Shown here in pieces: positions 42,255-51,114 of a stretch of 64,000 bases of DNA (its first letter is position 1; every line of letters starts with the position of its first letter). The notes under the pieces are model-generated. The model was given only the letters and a program-made list of their open reading frames with translations, searched no databases and had not been told where the DNA came from. The DNA is from JAZRWQ01 sp045541395 (GTDB lineage: Bacteria; Bacillota; Clostridia; Oscillospirales; UMGS1783). The position numbers and the translations under genes were made by a program. The DNA is taken from the NCBI GenBank assembly GCA_045541395.1, contig JAZQIZ010000008.1, positions 101,672 to 165,671 on the forward strand. Reading direction: 5' to 3'.

Positions 42255-43534
42255 TGATATTTAACGTAATTGCCCTTGTTGTCCTTATAGGCTGCTCAGC
42301 TTTCTTCTCCGGAAGCGAGACCGCCTATTCCTCTGCAAACGAGTTCCGCCTGAGAAAAGCGGCAGAGGAAAAGCCCTGTAAAAAACATAAGTTTGCCTAT
42401 TTTATTTATGAGAATTACAGTAAGACCATTACTGCGATCCTTATAGGCAATAACCTTGTTAATATTGCCTCCTCTTCTATAGGCACCCTTATTGTTTTAT
42501 CTCTTCTCGGTGAGGAATACGCCTGGGTGTCCACCGTTTGTATGACCGTATTAGTGCTTATTTTCGGCGAGATAATGCCTAAAATAATCTCAGCAGGTAT
42601 GCCCGAGAAATTTGCCTGGCTTGTCTCCTGGCCCTTAAGAGTGCTTATGTTTATCCTTTCGCCTCTGGTTTGGCTGGTGGATAAGCTTATAAGCCTTATT
42701 TCAAAGCTCTGGGAAAAACGTCTGCCCGACGGCCCTGCCGTTACTGAGGATGACCTTGAAAACATTATTGAAACCGTTGAAGATGAAGGCGTTATAGACG
42801 AGGAGACCTCCGAGCTTTTAATGAGCGCTTTGGATTTTGATGAAGTTCAGGCATATGAAATTATAACCCCCCGAGTAGATATCCTCGCTGCGGATATTGA
42901 CGACAGCTTTGAAGAAATTTTGGAAGTTGCCCTTCAAAGCCCCTATTCCCGCGTACCTGTTTATAAAGATACCATAGATAACATTATAGGTATTCTTAAC
43001 GTGCGCCGCCTCTTTAAGCGTATGCTTTCGGAAGAAAAACCCGATATTCGCTCCCTTTTAATGCCGGTTTACTTCGTTCATAAAACCACCGCCCTGCCCG
43101 ACGTGCTTTCCAAAATGAAAAAGCATAAGAGCCATATGGTAATGGTGTCCGACGAATACGGCGGAATTATGGGCCTCCTTACTATGGAGGACGTTTTAGA
43201 GCAGCTTGTAGGTGATATCTGGGATGAAAGTGATGATATCGAAGCCGAGATCGTTCAGATCAACGATACCCTCTATGACGTAGATGGCGATATGCGTATT
43301 TATGATTTCTTTGAGGAAATGGAAATTGACGACCGGGATTTTGATGACGATAACGCCACCTTAGGTGGCTTTGCCATTGAAATGCTTGGCGGCGAGCCGG
43401 TCCTTGGCGGCAGCTTTGATTATAAAAATCTTACAATAACCATCCGCCGCCTCCGTAAGCGCAGAGTTGAGCGCCTTGCGGTTACCGTAAACGCCCCGCC
43501 GGAAGACCCTCTCAGTGATTTTTCAGACATATAA
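42254..43534 (+). CDS. CNNM/CBS/CorC membrane protein (hemolysin-related)
   Basis: A 426-residue paralogue of the preceding protein. It has the DUF21 helices (residues about 1-150, VLIFGEIMPKIISAGMPEKF), paired CBS domains (about 195-325, including YEIITPRVDI and YGGIMGLLTMEDVLEQLVGD), and a C-terminal CorC_HlyC domain from about 335. The family is linked to magnesium and cobalt efflux. One-base overlap with the upstream paralogue means translation is coupled, so a heterodimer is plausible. It ends at the shared GCCCCGA hairpin. Confidence 0.9.
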   Translation: MIFNVIALVVLIGCSAFFSGSETAYSSANEFRLRKAAEEKPCKKHKFAYFIYENYSKTITAILIGNNLVNIASSSIGTLIVLSLLGEEYAWVSTVCMTVLVLIFGEIMPKIISAGMPEKFAWLVSWPLRVLMFILSPLVWLVDKLISLISKLWEKRLPDGPAVTEDDLENIIETVEDEGVIDEETSELLMSALDFDEVQAYEIITPRVDILAADIDDSFEEILEVALQSPYSRVPVYKDTIDNIIGILNVRRLFKRMLSEEKPDIRSLLMPVYFVHKTTALPDVLSKMKKHKSHMVMVSDEYGGIMGLLTMEDVLEQLVGDIWDESDDIEAEIVQINDTLYDVDGDMRIYDFFEEMEIDDRDFDDDNATLGGFAIEMLGGEPVLGGSFDYKNLTITIRRLRKRRVERLAVTVNAPPEDPLSDFSDI

Positions 43535-43536
43535 AA

Positions 43537-43560
43537 AAAGCCCCGAATAATCGGGGCTTT
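43537..43560. terminator. Bidirectional terminator (copy 2 of a shared hairpin)
   Basis: The same stem AAAGCCCCGA with ATAA loop as at 9362-9385, identical over 24 bases, here between the CNNM gene and a convergent lipoprotein. Confidence 0.85.
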
Positions 43561-43586
43561 TATTTTTATATGATTTCTTTCCAACG

Positions 43587-44429
43587 CTAACCATTTAACT
43601 TCTCTTTCATTTCCTGCAAATTCGGCCATAGATCCCAGCCGTTCATCTGATCTTTAACTTTAACAAAATAGAATGTATCGTCAGAGTGACAGTACACCAT
43701 CATTCCACCAAAATGAAAGAAATTGTAAAGATCAAATGTGTCAGTTGAAAAACCTTCGTATGTATGTCCATAGTCTTTTGTAACAGCCAAAGGAACTAGA
43801 ATGTGATCTGCAATTCTTTCTGTTTCCATAGTGGGAAGATAAAGCCTGTAGGTTGTTGTGGTGGTATTATTCCTTTCATGCCATACAAGAATATTTTCAT
43901 ATGCACTAAGTCCGGAAAGTATATCACCTTCAGCTGCGCGTCGCAAAAGCAATTTTTCGGAAAAATCATAGTTGTACCACCATATTTCAGACCAGTTAAG
44001 CGGAACAATATACCCGTCACCAACGTCAACAACATACGGTTTGGTGCTTTTGTCTTCAAAATGGAACAGCCAATTAGAATTATTTTTAATTTCATCAGGA
44101 ATATCGTCAATGAACACATCCTCCAACATTTCAACAAAGCGTTCCTCGGAGAAAAATTCCTCGTAAGTCATTGCCCCGTTTTTTGGCTCCTTCAAAGGTT
44201 CAATAGAATAGGCAGGCTCACGTTTTGTATAATCTATAATTTCCTCTTCGCTTTCCATTACGGGGGGCTCGGTGTCATACACAGGGCCGGAGGGCTTACT
44301 GCTTTCAGGGGCAGGGGCGCTTTCCTGTACCGTTTGGCTCGGTTGTGGCTTATTTTGCCCGCAGCCAAGTATGGGTAAAAGCATTATTACACATAAAATA
44401 AGGGCAAAAAATCTTTGAGTCTTCTTCAT
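43587..44429 (-). CDS. Lipoprotein of unknown function (paralogue of 9391-10344)
   Basis: A 280-residue predicted lipoprotein starting MKKTQRFFALILCVIMLLPI, with lipobox ILGC at about Cys 23. A Pro/Ser-rich linker to about residue 50 is followed by an unrecognised domain with many Trp and Tyr residues. Its signal peptide, downstream terminator and upstream 19-base motif match those of the lipoprotein at 9391-10344, although the mature domains are only distantly alike. AAAGGAGGCG precedes the ATG. Function unknown. Confidence 0.78.
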   Translation of the reverse strand: MKKTQRFFALILCVIMLLPILGCGQNKPQPSQTVQESAPAPESSKPSGPVYDTEPPVMESEEEIIDYTKREPAYSIEPLKEPKNGAMTYEEFFSEERFVEMLEDVFIDDIPDEIKNNSNWLFHFEDKSTKPYVVDVGDGYIVPLNWSEIWWYNYDFSEKLLLRRAAEGDILSGLSAYENILVWHERNNTTTTTYRLYLPTMETERIADHILVPLAVTKDYGHTYEGFSTDTFDLYNFFHFGGMMVYCHSDDTFYFVKVKDQMNGWDLWPNLQEMKEKLNG

Positions 44430-44477
44430 AAAAAGCGCCTCCTTTATTTTTATAAAAAATGGAAATAATGTAATTCA

Positions 44478-44506
44478 AAGATAACATACTAAAAAGCCTT
44501 AGTCAA
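44478..44506 (-). promoter_or_regulatory. Promoter of the lipoprotein at 43587-44429
   Basis: TTGACT-N17-TATCTT on the minus strand, 48 bases before the ATG. Confidence 0.5.
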
Positions 44507-44555
44507 TAGGCAAAATGCACAAAAATATGGGAATTTTCAAAAATTTTCTGCAAAA

Positions 44556-44592
44556 ATGACAAAACGGTTACAAAGCGGTAACAACCTGTTAC
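44556..44592. promoter_or_regulatory. Shared motif (copy 2) with phased GTTAC/GTAAC boxes
   Basis: ATGACAAAACGGTTACAAA (44556-44574) is identical to 10449-10467. Here three half-sites alternate: GTTAC at 44567, GTAAC at 44578, GTTAC at 44588. The starts are 11 and 10 bases apart, one helical turn. The region lies between two divergent lipoprotein promoters. Confidence 0.55.
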
Positions 44593-44626
44593 TTTTTTGT
44601 TTTTGGCGGCGAAAACAATATTCATA

Positions 44627-44655
44627 TTGACAATAAAATTCGAAATTATTATAAT
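44627..44655 (+). promoter_or_regulatory. Consensus promoter of the SH3 lipoprotein operon
   Basis: TTGACA-N17-TATAAT on the plus strand, a perfect consensus, 25 bases before the ATG. Confidence 0.8.
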
Positions 44656-44680
44656 ATAAACGTAAAGGAGGGCGATAATA

Positions 44681-45061
44681 ATGAAAAGAATATTAGCTTT
44701 GGTTTTATGCCTTGTGTTGGCGCTTGGTCTTTGCGCTTGTAAGTCTGAGCCCAAGGAAAGCGCAGAAAGCGAAATTAAGCCGTCTTCCTCTACAGAGTCG
44801 GCCCCTTCCTCTTCACAGGGCGCGGTAAACAGTATAGTTGCTCCCGAAAGCCTTAACGCTAAAAAGTACGCTTGCTCCGTGGCTTCGCCTGACGGTGTGA
44901 TCTTGCGCACAGGCCCCTCTTCCGATTACGAAGCCTTAGGCGTTATTGATGACGGTGCAAAGCTTACCGAGCTTGCAAATCAGAACGGCTGGGTGTACGT
45001 TGACGTGGAAGGTCAGCAGGGCTGGATATTCGGCCAGTACGTTGCTTATTTTGAAAATTAA
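44681..45061 (+). CDS. SH3-domain lipoprotein
   Basis: A 126-residue lipoprotein with a signal peptide and lipobox GLCAC (Cys 23 or so), a Ser/Glu-rich linker, and a bacterial SH3 domain from about residue 65 (ILRTGPSSDYEALGVIDDGA and QNGWVYVDVEGQQGWIFGQY). Such domains bind cell-wall peptides. AAAGGAGGG precedes the ATG. It is first in a run of rightward genes reaching RqcH. Confidence 0.88.
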   Translation: MKRILALVLCLVLALGLCACKSEPKESAESEIKPSSSTESAPSSSQGAVNSIVAPESLNAKKYACSVASPDGVILRTGPSSDYEALGVIDDGAKLTELANQNGWVYVDVEGQQGWIFGQYVAYFEN

Positions 45062-45079
45062 TTAACGGAGGATATAGAT

Positions 45080-45280
45080 ATGGTAACAAAAGATATGCTT
45101 ATTATTGATGCTCTGGCAATTGACGAAAGAATTGCAGGCTTTTTCTTTGCAAGCGGCATGCATTGTGTAGGCTGCTCCGCCGCAAGAGGCGAAAGCATTG
45201 AAGAGGCTTGTATGGTTCACGGTGTTGACGTTGACGAGCTTCTGGAAAAGATAAACGATTTTTTAGAAGAAAATAAATAA
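45080..45280 (+). CDS. DUF1858 domain protein
   Basis: A 66-residue protein with the single DUF1858 fold. The GMHCVGCSAARGESIEEACM segment with a CxxC pair is diagnostic of this redox-disulfide domain, which is found alone or attached to hybrid-cluster proteins. It lies 2 bases before TrmK and 18 bases after the lipoprotein. Function is unknown; a thiol or metal role is likely. Confidence 0.85.
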   Translation: MVTKDMLIIDALAIDERIAGFFFASGMHCVGCSAARGESIEEACMVHGVDVDELLEKINDFLEENK

Positions 45281-45282
45281 CC

Positions 45283-45930
45283 GTGGATATTGTTTTAACC
45301 GAAAGACTTAAAACAATAAGTGAGATGGTCAGGGGCAGGGTCTGTGCCGATATCGGTACGGATCATGCCCTTTTGCCTTGCTGGCTTGTTTTAAGCGGAA
45401 AACTTAAAAAATGCTTTGCCTGCGATATTGCCGTAGGCCCTCTGGAAAGGGCGCAGGCCAATATAAAAAAATACGGCCTTGAAGAAAAAATTGAAACGGT
45501 GCTTTGCAACGGTATCTCAGAAAGAGTGCTTAAAGAAAGCGATACTATAGTTATTGCAGGTATGGGCGGGAATATGATAGCCGATATTTTAAAGGAGCAC
45601 AGCTTTTTAAATCACCGCCTTGTTTTACAGCCAATGACAAAGCAGGAGGTTTTGCGAAAGTACCTTACAGAAAACGGCTTTGTTATTGAAGAAGAGCGCA
45701 CCGTTCTGGATATGGGCAAATGCTATACCGTTATGCAGGTAAAAAAAGGCCAAAGCAAAAAATATACTGCCGGTCAGCTTGAAGCAGGCCTGCAGCCCTT
45801 AAGGCGCTGTGATCTTACCGATAAGATATACATAAAAAATAAGCTTGCCGCCCTTAAAAAAAGGCTTGGCAATAAAGAGACCCTTGATTACGTAAAAGAA
45901 GCTATAAAGGAGCTGGAGGAAGTATTATGA
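45283..45930 (+). CDS. trmK: tRNA (adenine22-N1)-methyltransferase TrmK
   Basis: A 215-residue SAM methyltransferase of the COG2384 family that methylates A22 of tRNA in Bacillota. Motif I is VCADIGTDHALLPCWL, and IVIAGMGGNMIADIL is the family block after the SAM site. The start is GTG two bases after the preceding stop, without a strong ribosome binding site, so translation is coupled to DUF1858. It is followed by the Nif3 gene with a 4-base overlap, the common pairing. Confidence 0.9.
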   Translation: MDIVLTERLKTISEMVRGRVCADIGTDHALLPCWLVLSGKLKKCFACDIAVGPLERAQANIKKYGLEEKIETVLCNGISERVLKESDTIVIAGMGGNMIADILKEHSFLNHRLVLQPMTKQEVLRKYLTENGFVIEEERTVLDMGKCYTVMQVKKGQSKKYTAGQLEAGLQPLRRCDLTDKIYIKNKLAALKKRLGNKETLDYVKEAIKELEEVL

Positions 45931-46694
45931 ATTTTTCAATGCTTATTAATCACCTTTTAGAGTGCTACCCCTATAATTACGGCTGTGATTGGGATAATTT
46001 CGGCCCCCAGGTAGGGGATTACGAAAAAACAATAAACAAGGTCCTTGTGGCTCTGGATATAACCGAGGATGTGGTAGACGAAGCAATTAGCCTTGGGGCC
46101 GATTGCATCATAAGCCATCATCCCCTTATTTTCAGCCCTCTTAAGAGGGTTTGCAGTAAGGGTACGGGGGCTTTATGCTATAAGCTTATTGCAAATAATA
46201 TCTGCGCTCTTTCGCTTCATACAAACTTTGATGCGGCCCCCGGCGGTGTTGGTGACAGGCTGGCGGAAATTTTAGGCCTTGAAAACATTTCGGTTTTCGG
46301 AGAGACCGAAGAAAAAGAGCTTTTCGGCAGAATAGGTGATATAAGCCCTGTTGCACCTGAGAAATTTATTGAAAACCTTAAGGCTGCCCTTAATACAAAC
46401 AGCGTAAGGGCAACCCTTAACCAGAATATCTGCGCCCGTGTTGCGGTTATTGGCGGCGCAGGAAGGGATTTTATAGAAAAGGTTGCCCTTATGGGGGCCG
46501 ACACCTTTGTTACCGCCGATTGCCGTTACCATGATTTCCAGAAAGCCGCTTCATTAGGCCTTAACTTAATTGATGCCGGCCATTTCCCCACAGAAAATCA
46601 TGCCGTATGGGAATTTAAGCGCAATTTAAATGAAAGCTTCCCTGAAATCGAGGTTATAGTAAGTAACCATAAAAATATTGTTGAAACCTACTGA
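45927..46694 (+). CDS. Nif3-like dinuclear metal centre protein
   Basis: A 255-residue Nif3/DUF34 protein. The metal ligands are seen in CIISHHPLIF, LHTNFDAAPGGV, and at the C-terminus ADCRYHDFQKA and DAGHFPTE. It forms toroidal hexamers and is linked with TrmK and GTP cyclohydrolase functions; the exact activity is not settled. It lacks the extra PII-like insertion of long forms. It overlaps trmK by 4 bases. Confidence 0.9.
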   Translation: MNFSMLINHLLECYPYNYGCDWDNFGPQVGDYEKTINKVLVALDITEDVVDEAISLGADCIISHHPLIFSPLKRVCSKGTGALCYKLIANNICALSLHTNFDAAPGGVGDRLAEILGLENISVFGETEEKELFGRIGDISPVAPEKFIENLKAALNTNSVRATLNQNICARVAVIGGAGRDFIEKVALMGADTFVTADCRYHDFQKAASLGLNLIDAGHFPTENHAVWEFKRNLNESFPEIEVIVSNHKNIVETY

Positions 46695-46703
46695 GGAACC
46701 TGA

Positions 46704-48431
46704 ATGCCATTTGACGGAATATTTATGCGCGCCGCCCTTAACCAAATAGAAGAAAGGGCTCTGGGCGCAAGGATCGAAAAAATATATCAGCCTGAAAAGG
46801 AAGAGATCATTCTTGTTTTGAAAAAAGAAAGGCTGCTTATTAATTTATCAAGCGAGGCCGCCCGTATTGGATTTTCCCAAAACAAAAGGGAAAACCCGCC
46901 TGTGGCCCCGAACTTTTGTATGCTTTTAAGAAAGGTATTAAACGGCGCAAGGCTTTCTAAAGTTGCCCAACAGCAAAATGACCGTACCGCAACTCTTACC
47001 TTCGAAGCCTATAACGAAATGGGCGATATTGTTGAACGGTGTTTGCAAATTGAAATAATGGGCCGTCATTCAAATTTAATTTTAACCGAAAACGGCAGGA
47101 TTCTTGATTCCGTAAAGCGAATAGACTTTTCCGTTTCTACCGTAAGGCAAATACTCCCCGGTATGCAGTACGAGCTGCCGCCTCAGCAGGATAAGAAGAC
47201 TGTGTACGAGATCGATACCCAAGAGCTGGTACAGGAAATAATAAGCTCCGAGGCCCCTGTTCATAAGGTGCTTTTAGGCAAAATAAGCGGCCTTTCACCT
47301 TTATGGGCAAGAGAGCTTTGTTATAAAGCCACAGGCAGTACCGAAACAAGAGGCTGTGAAATAAAAAATAAAGAAGCCCTTGCTGAAGTCTTAAACGGTT
47401 TTGCCTCTCTTGTTAAGGAAAATAAATTTACTCCTGTGCTTTTAAACCTGCCCGGCGGCAAAAAGGATTTTACCTTTGCCCCTGTGTATCAATACGGTGA
47501 GTCTGCTTTGGAATATGCGGAATCCTTTGAGTCTCTTACGGATAATTTTTATGCTTCCCGTAACGCTATGGAGTATATCCGCCAAAGAGGCACCGATATC
47601 CGGAAAATTATCAATACCCAGATAGAACGTATTGCCAAAAAGCTCGACCTTCTTAAAAACGAATACCAAACCAATAAGGAAAAGGAAGTTTATAAAATTT
47701 ACGGCGAGCTTGTAAACGCTAACCTTTACAGAATAAAAGAGGGAGATAAGGCTCTTGAAGCCGAAAACTATTACAGCGAAAACTGTGAGCTTATTACCAT
47801 TCCCCTTGATGAACAGCTTTCTCCAACCCAAAACGCTCAGCGCTTTTATAAAATTTACCGCAAAGCCAAAACTGCCCGGGAATATCAGCTTCGGGAAATG
47901 GAAAGAGCTCATATGGAGCTTACCTATCTTCACTCTGTAGCCGACGCCCTGAGCCGTTGCGAGACCGCCCAGGAGCTTGCTGAAATACGTGAAGAGCTTG
48001 AAAAAAGCGGTTTTGCAAAAAATAAAGGCCAAAGAGTTTCTAAAACCAAACAGAGAAAATACCGCGTATATGAAAGCTCCGACGGCTTTGAGATCCTTGC
48101 AGGCCGCAATAACCTGCAGAATGATGAGCTTACCAACAAAGTTGCCGCAAGGCAGGATATATGGCTTCACGCCAAGGATGCTCCCGGCGCCCACGTTATA
48201 ATCCGTTGCGGCGGTGTGACTCCGCCCGACAGCACCATAGAACAGGCCGCCGTTATTGCCGCCACCCTCTCCACCACCACCGGTGACGCCAAGATACCCA
48301 TAGATTTCACAAAGGTCTGCTTTGTGAAAAAGATCCCCGGCGCTCACCCTGGCCTTGTCACTTACACAAATCAGACCACAATTTTGATCCAACCCAATAA
48401 ACCCCTTTGCGACACCCTCGCAAAAAAATAA
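46704..48431 (+). CDS. rqcH: Ribosome quality control protein RqcH (NFACT family)
   Basis: A 575-residue NFACT protein, the bacterial Rqc2 homologue that adds alanine tails to nascent chains on stalled 50S subunits; also annotated fibronectin-binding. The N-terminal NFACT-N domain starts MPFDGIFMRAALNQI, the helix-hairpin region is central, coiled coil lies about residues 300-440, and the NFACT-R domain has DIWLHAKDAPGAHVIIR and AAVIAATLSTT near the C-terminus. It ends convergent with the zinc-finger nuclease gene. Confidence 0.93.
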   Translation: MPFDGIFMRAALNQIEERALGARIEKIYQPEKEEIILVLKKERLLINLSSEAARIGFSQNKRENPPVAPNFCMLLRKVLNGARLSKVAQQQNDRTATLTFEAYNEMGDIVERCLQIEIMGRHSNLILTENGRILDSVKRIDFSVSTVRQILPGMQYELPPQQDKKTVYEIDTQELVQEIISSEAPVHKVLLGKISGLSPLWARELCYKATGSTETRGCEIKNKEALAEVLNGFASLVKENKFTPVLLNLPGGKKDFTFAPVYQYGESALEYAESFESLTDNFYASRNAMEYIRQRGTDIRKIINTQIERIAKKLDLLKNEYQTNKEKEVYKIYGELVNANLYRIKEGDKALEAENYYSENCELITIPLDEQLSPTQNAQRFYKIYRKAKTAREYQLREMERAHMELTYLHSVADALSRCETAQELAEIREELEKSGFAKNKGQRVSKTKQRKYRVYESSDGFEILAGRNNLQNDELTNKVAARQDIWLHAKDAPGAHVIIRCGGVTPPDSTIEQAAVIAATLSTTTGDAKIPIDFTKVCFVKKIPGAHPGLVTYTNQTTILIQPNKPLCDTLAKK

Positions 48432-48464
48432 AAAAGCCTCCCTTGTGAAAAGGGAGTCTTTTTT
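48431..48464. terminator. Bidirectional terminator, rqcH and zinc-finger gene
   Basis: AAAAGCCTCCCTT pairs with AAGGGAGTCTTTT, one mismatch, with T-rich flanks. It lies between the rqcH stop and the stop of the shifted reading of the zinc-finger gene, where a terminator is expected. Confidence 0.8.
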
Positions 48465-48470
48465 ATTTGT

Positions 48471-51058
48471 TCAGGATCTCTTGCGTTTTTGTATTGCACA
48501 CTTAGGACATCCGCTTCCTTTTTTCTTTGTTGCATAATTGTATTCCACTCATGTCCACATGTGCTGCATTTCCACCAGACTCTTTTATTGGAACCGGCAC
48601 AGATTTCTGTTGGTTGAATTGAGTTTTTTTCATAATTCCACTCTTTTGCTAATGCGGGGTGTGTAGTGACCAAATCATTTATGCCTTCTACTACAGCTTG
48701 ATTTATACAGCATGGGCATTTACTATTCCTTTTAACACGATGCGAAATCGTAGTATGCCAATTGTAGCCGCACTTCTTGCACTTCCACCACACATTTTCA
48801 TCACTAGTAACAGCAATATTCTCAGGGGAGATTTTATTTTTTTCATAATCCCACTCTTCTAATAAATGTGGAGCTTTTTCTGCAAGGCTACCGAGCCTTT
48901 TTAAGTTTGTTAACTTTAGTTTTTCTGCGCCTTTTTTGGTTGAACACACAGGGCAACCTGTATGGTCTTTACCGGTTCTTTCAACCAGTGAAGTCTTCCA
49001 CTCTTTACTGCATACGGAACATTTCCACCAAACTTTTTCATTTGATCCCGGATGAAACATTGAGGGTAGTAAATCCCCATTCTTTTCATAATTCCATTCT
49101 GCTGCAATTTCAGGGAATGCATCTTCCAGAGACAGGTCAGTTTTTCCAAGATATTTTAGAATTTCGTTCCTGTCTTCTTTAATATTGACAATAGTAGGCC
49201 TATTTAATTTATGGAGCATATAAGAAATAGCATTTCCCAAATAGTAATCGTTTGCTTCCGGAATGGGTATCTTGTGATCACAGTTAGTCATCAGTTCAGG
49301 ATGCATATTATCGGTGATTCTAATAAGCACAATTCCTTTTTCTTTGCAAGCAGAATACTTTCTCTGGTCACGTATTCTGTTAATATCCTTATAGTGAAAA
49401 GCTCTTCCGTCATATTCAATACCTACTTTTATTTCCGGTATATAAATATCTATCTCCATAGAATTTTTATTGGCAAGTCCTCTATAACCGTTTATTGCAT
49501 CGGGAAAAACTTTTTTAACATAGTAATAAATTGCTTGTTCGGGGAAAGAAGTACGGCGCCTGGAATAGCAAACTGGACAGCCACGACCTTTGGTTCTATT
49601 AGATATAGAGGCCTCCCATTCGTGGTCGTTTTTACACTGCCACCACACTTTTTTCCCGCTACCATAGGTTAGTTGATAAGGAGTTAATGCCCCGTTTTTT
49701 GTTGGATGCCACTCTTTTACTAATTCAGGGTGAGTGGTAGCTAAGTCATTATATCCTTGTAATACCTTTTTATTTGAGCAAACAGGACAGCCAACTCCCT
49801 TTCTTCTGTTATTTATTTGAGCCTCCCATTCGTGACCATTTTCACATATCCACCATGCTTTTTTTCCACTACCATAGGCTATTTTATTGGGTGTTAATTG
49901 GCCGTTTTTTGTTGGATGCCACTCCTTTGCTAATTCAGGGTAAATAGTGGCTAAGTCATTATATCCTTGCAATACTTTTTTGTTAGAGCAATAGGGGCAA
50001 CCGCCGCCGTTTGCTCTACCGCCAATGTAGGCTTCCCATTCGTGACCTTTGTTGCAAATCCACCACACTTTTTTGTCACTGCCATGTGTAAATTGTTCTG
50101 GTAAAAGATCTCCATTCTTAGAGTAATTCCATTCCTTAACAAGTTCAGGGTGAGTAGTGGCTAAATTAATTGCTTTCTTTTGAGAGGACGTGCGTTGCAA
50201 ATATGAACAAACAGGACAGCCTCGTCCCTTAATCCTATCAGAGACAATGGCCTCCCATTCATGACCGTTTTTGCAAATCCACCATACTTTTTTTTTGCTG
50301 CCATGGGTTAGTTGATTAGGAGTTAATGTCCCGTTTTTTGTTGGATGCCACTCTTTTACTAATTCAGGGTGAGTGGTGGCTAAGTCATTATATCCTTGCA
50401 ATACTTTTTGATTAGAGCAATAGGGGCAACCACCGCCGATTGCCCGGTCTTTTATGTCAGCTTCCCATTCATGACCATTTTCGCATATCCACCATACTTT
50501 TTTCCCGCTACCGCGCATAAATTGTTGAGGAAAAAGATCTCCATTCTTAGAATAGTTCCATTCCTTAACAAGAGCAGGGTGTGTTGTGCATAAGTCATTT
50601 TCGCCAATAATAGGTTTTTGCCTTGTACAATAATGACAGCCATGTCCAAGTGTTCTATCATATATAGATGCACACCATTCATGACCGTTTTTGCAAATCC
50701 ACCATACCTTTTTATTGCTTCCTCGCATGAATTGTTCAGGCAATAAATCTCCATTTTTAGAGTAATTCCATTCCTTAACAAGTTCAGGGTGTGTTGTACA
50801 TAAGTCATTTTCACCAACAATAGGTTTTTTCCCTGCGCAATATGGACAACCTCTATTTCGCCGAGCGCGATGATTTGCACTTGTGCTCCAGCTGTGACCT
50901 TTTAAGCATTTCCACCAAACTTTATAATTAGAACCATGAGGAACAGAATATGGTGAAATATTTATTTCGTTATTTTTCTCCCAATCCCATTCAGCCATAA
51001 GATTAGGGTAATCGCTTACATATTTCTTTTCTTTTGTTTCCGTCGTAGTGCTCACCAA
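48471..51058 (-). CDS. Ten-unit zinc-finger protein with embedded Vsr/DUF559-like nuclease domain, frameshift near the end
   Basis: Read with a -1 shift at 48518 this gives 862 residues. Seven units of about 70 residues (17-504) and three after 650 share E-W, V-W-W-x-C, G-H-E-W and G-C-P-x-C (DUF4379 probable zinc ribbon). Between them, residues 505-600 resemble very-short-patch/DUF559 nucleases: MEIDIYIPEIKVGIEYDG then H555, and ACKEKGIVLIRI. The unshifted frame instead stays open to 48371, loses the last G-C-P-x-C and enters rqcH antisense. The TTG/GTG start (51058/51055) lacks a ribosome binding site. DNA or RNA binding and cleavage is inferred; role unknown. Confidence 0.8.
48518..48524 (-). 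other. A AAA AAG slippery heptamer at the frameshift
   Basis: On the minus strand the heptamer is in the right phase (AGA AAA AAG) for -1 slippage, the same sequence as in dnaX. A -1 shift gives GSGCPKCAIQKRKRS and a stop at 48471. No Shine-Dalgarno-like enhancer or clear stem follows, so a simple loss of one A is equally possible. Confidence 0.75.
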
Positions 51059-51114
51059 CTTTTGCTATGAATAATATGTTTAACTGTATATTTCTTGTAT
51101 TAGGAGAGAAGGAA

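Noticed and set aside
47442..48392. 316-residue open frame on the minus strand
   Set aside because: It is the complement of rqcH, with composition typical of an antisense shadow.
48371..48470. In-frame extension of the zinc-finger protein past the frameshift
   Set aside because: It replaces the last zinc finger with unrelated residues, reads through the terminator and is antisense to rqcH; the shifted reading is better.
48500..51050. Repetitive DNA that might look like a CRISPR or satellite array
   Set aside because: The period of about 210 bases follows codons of a zinc-finger repeat protein, and the sequence between motifs is coding, not spacers.
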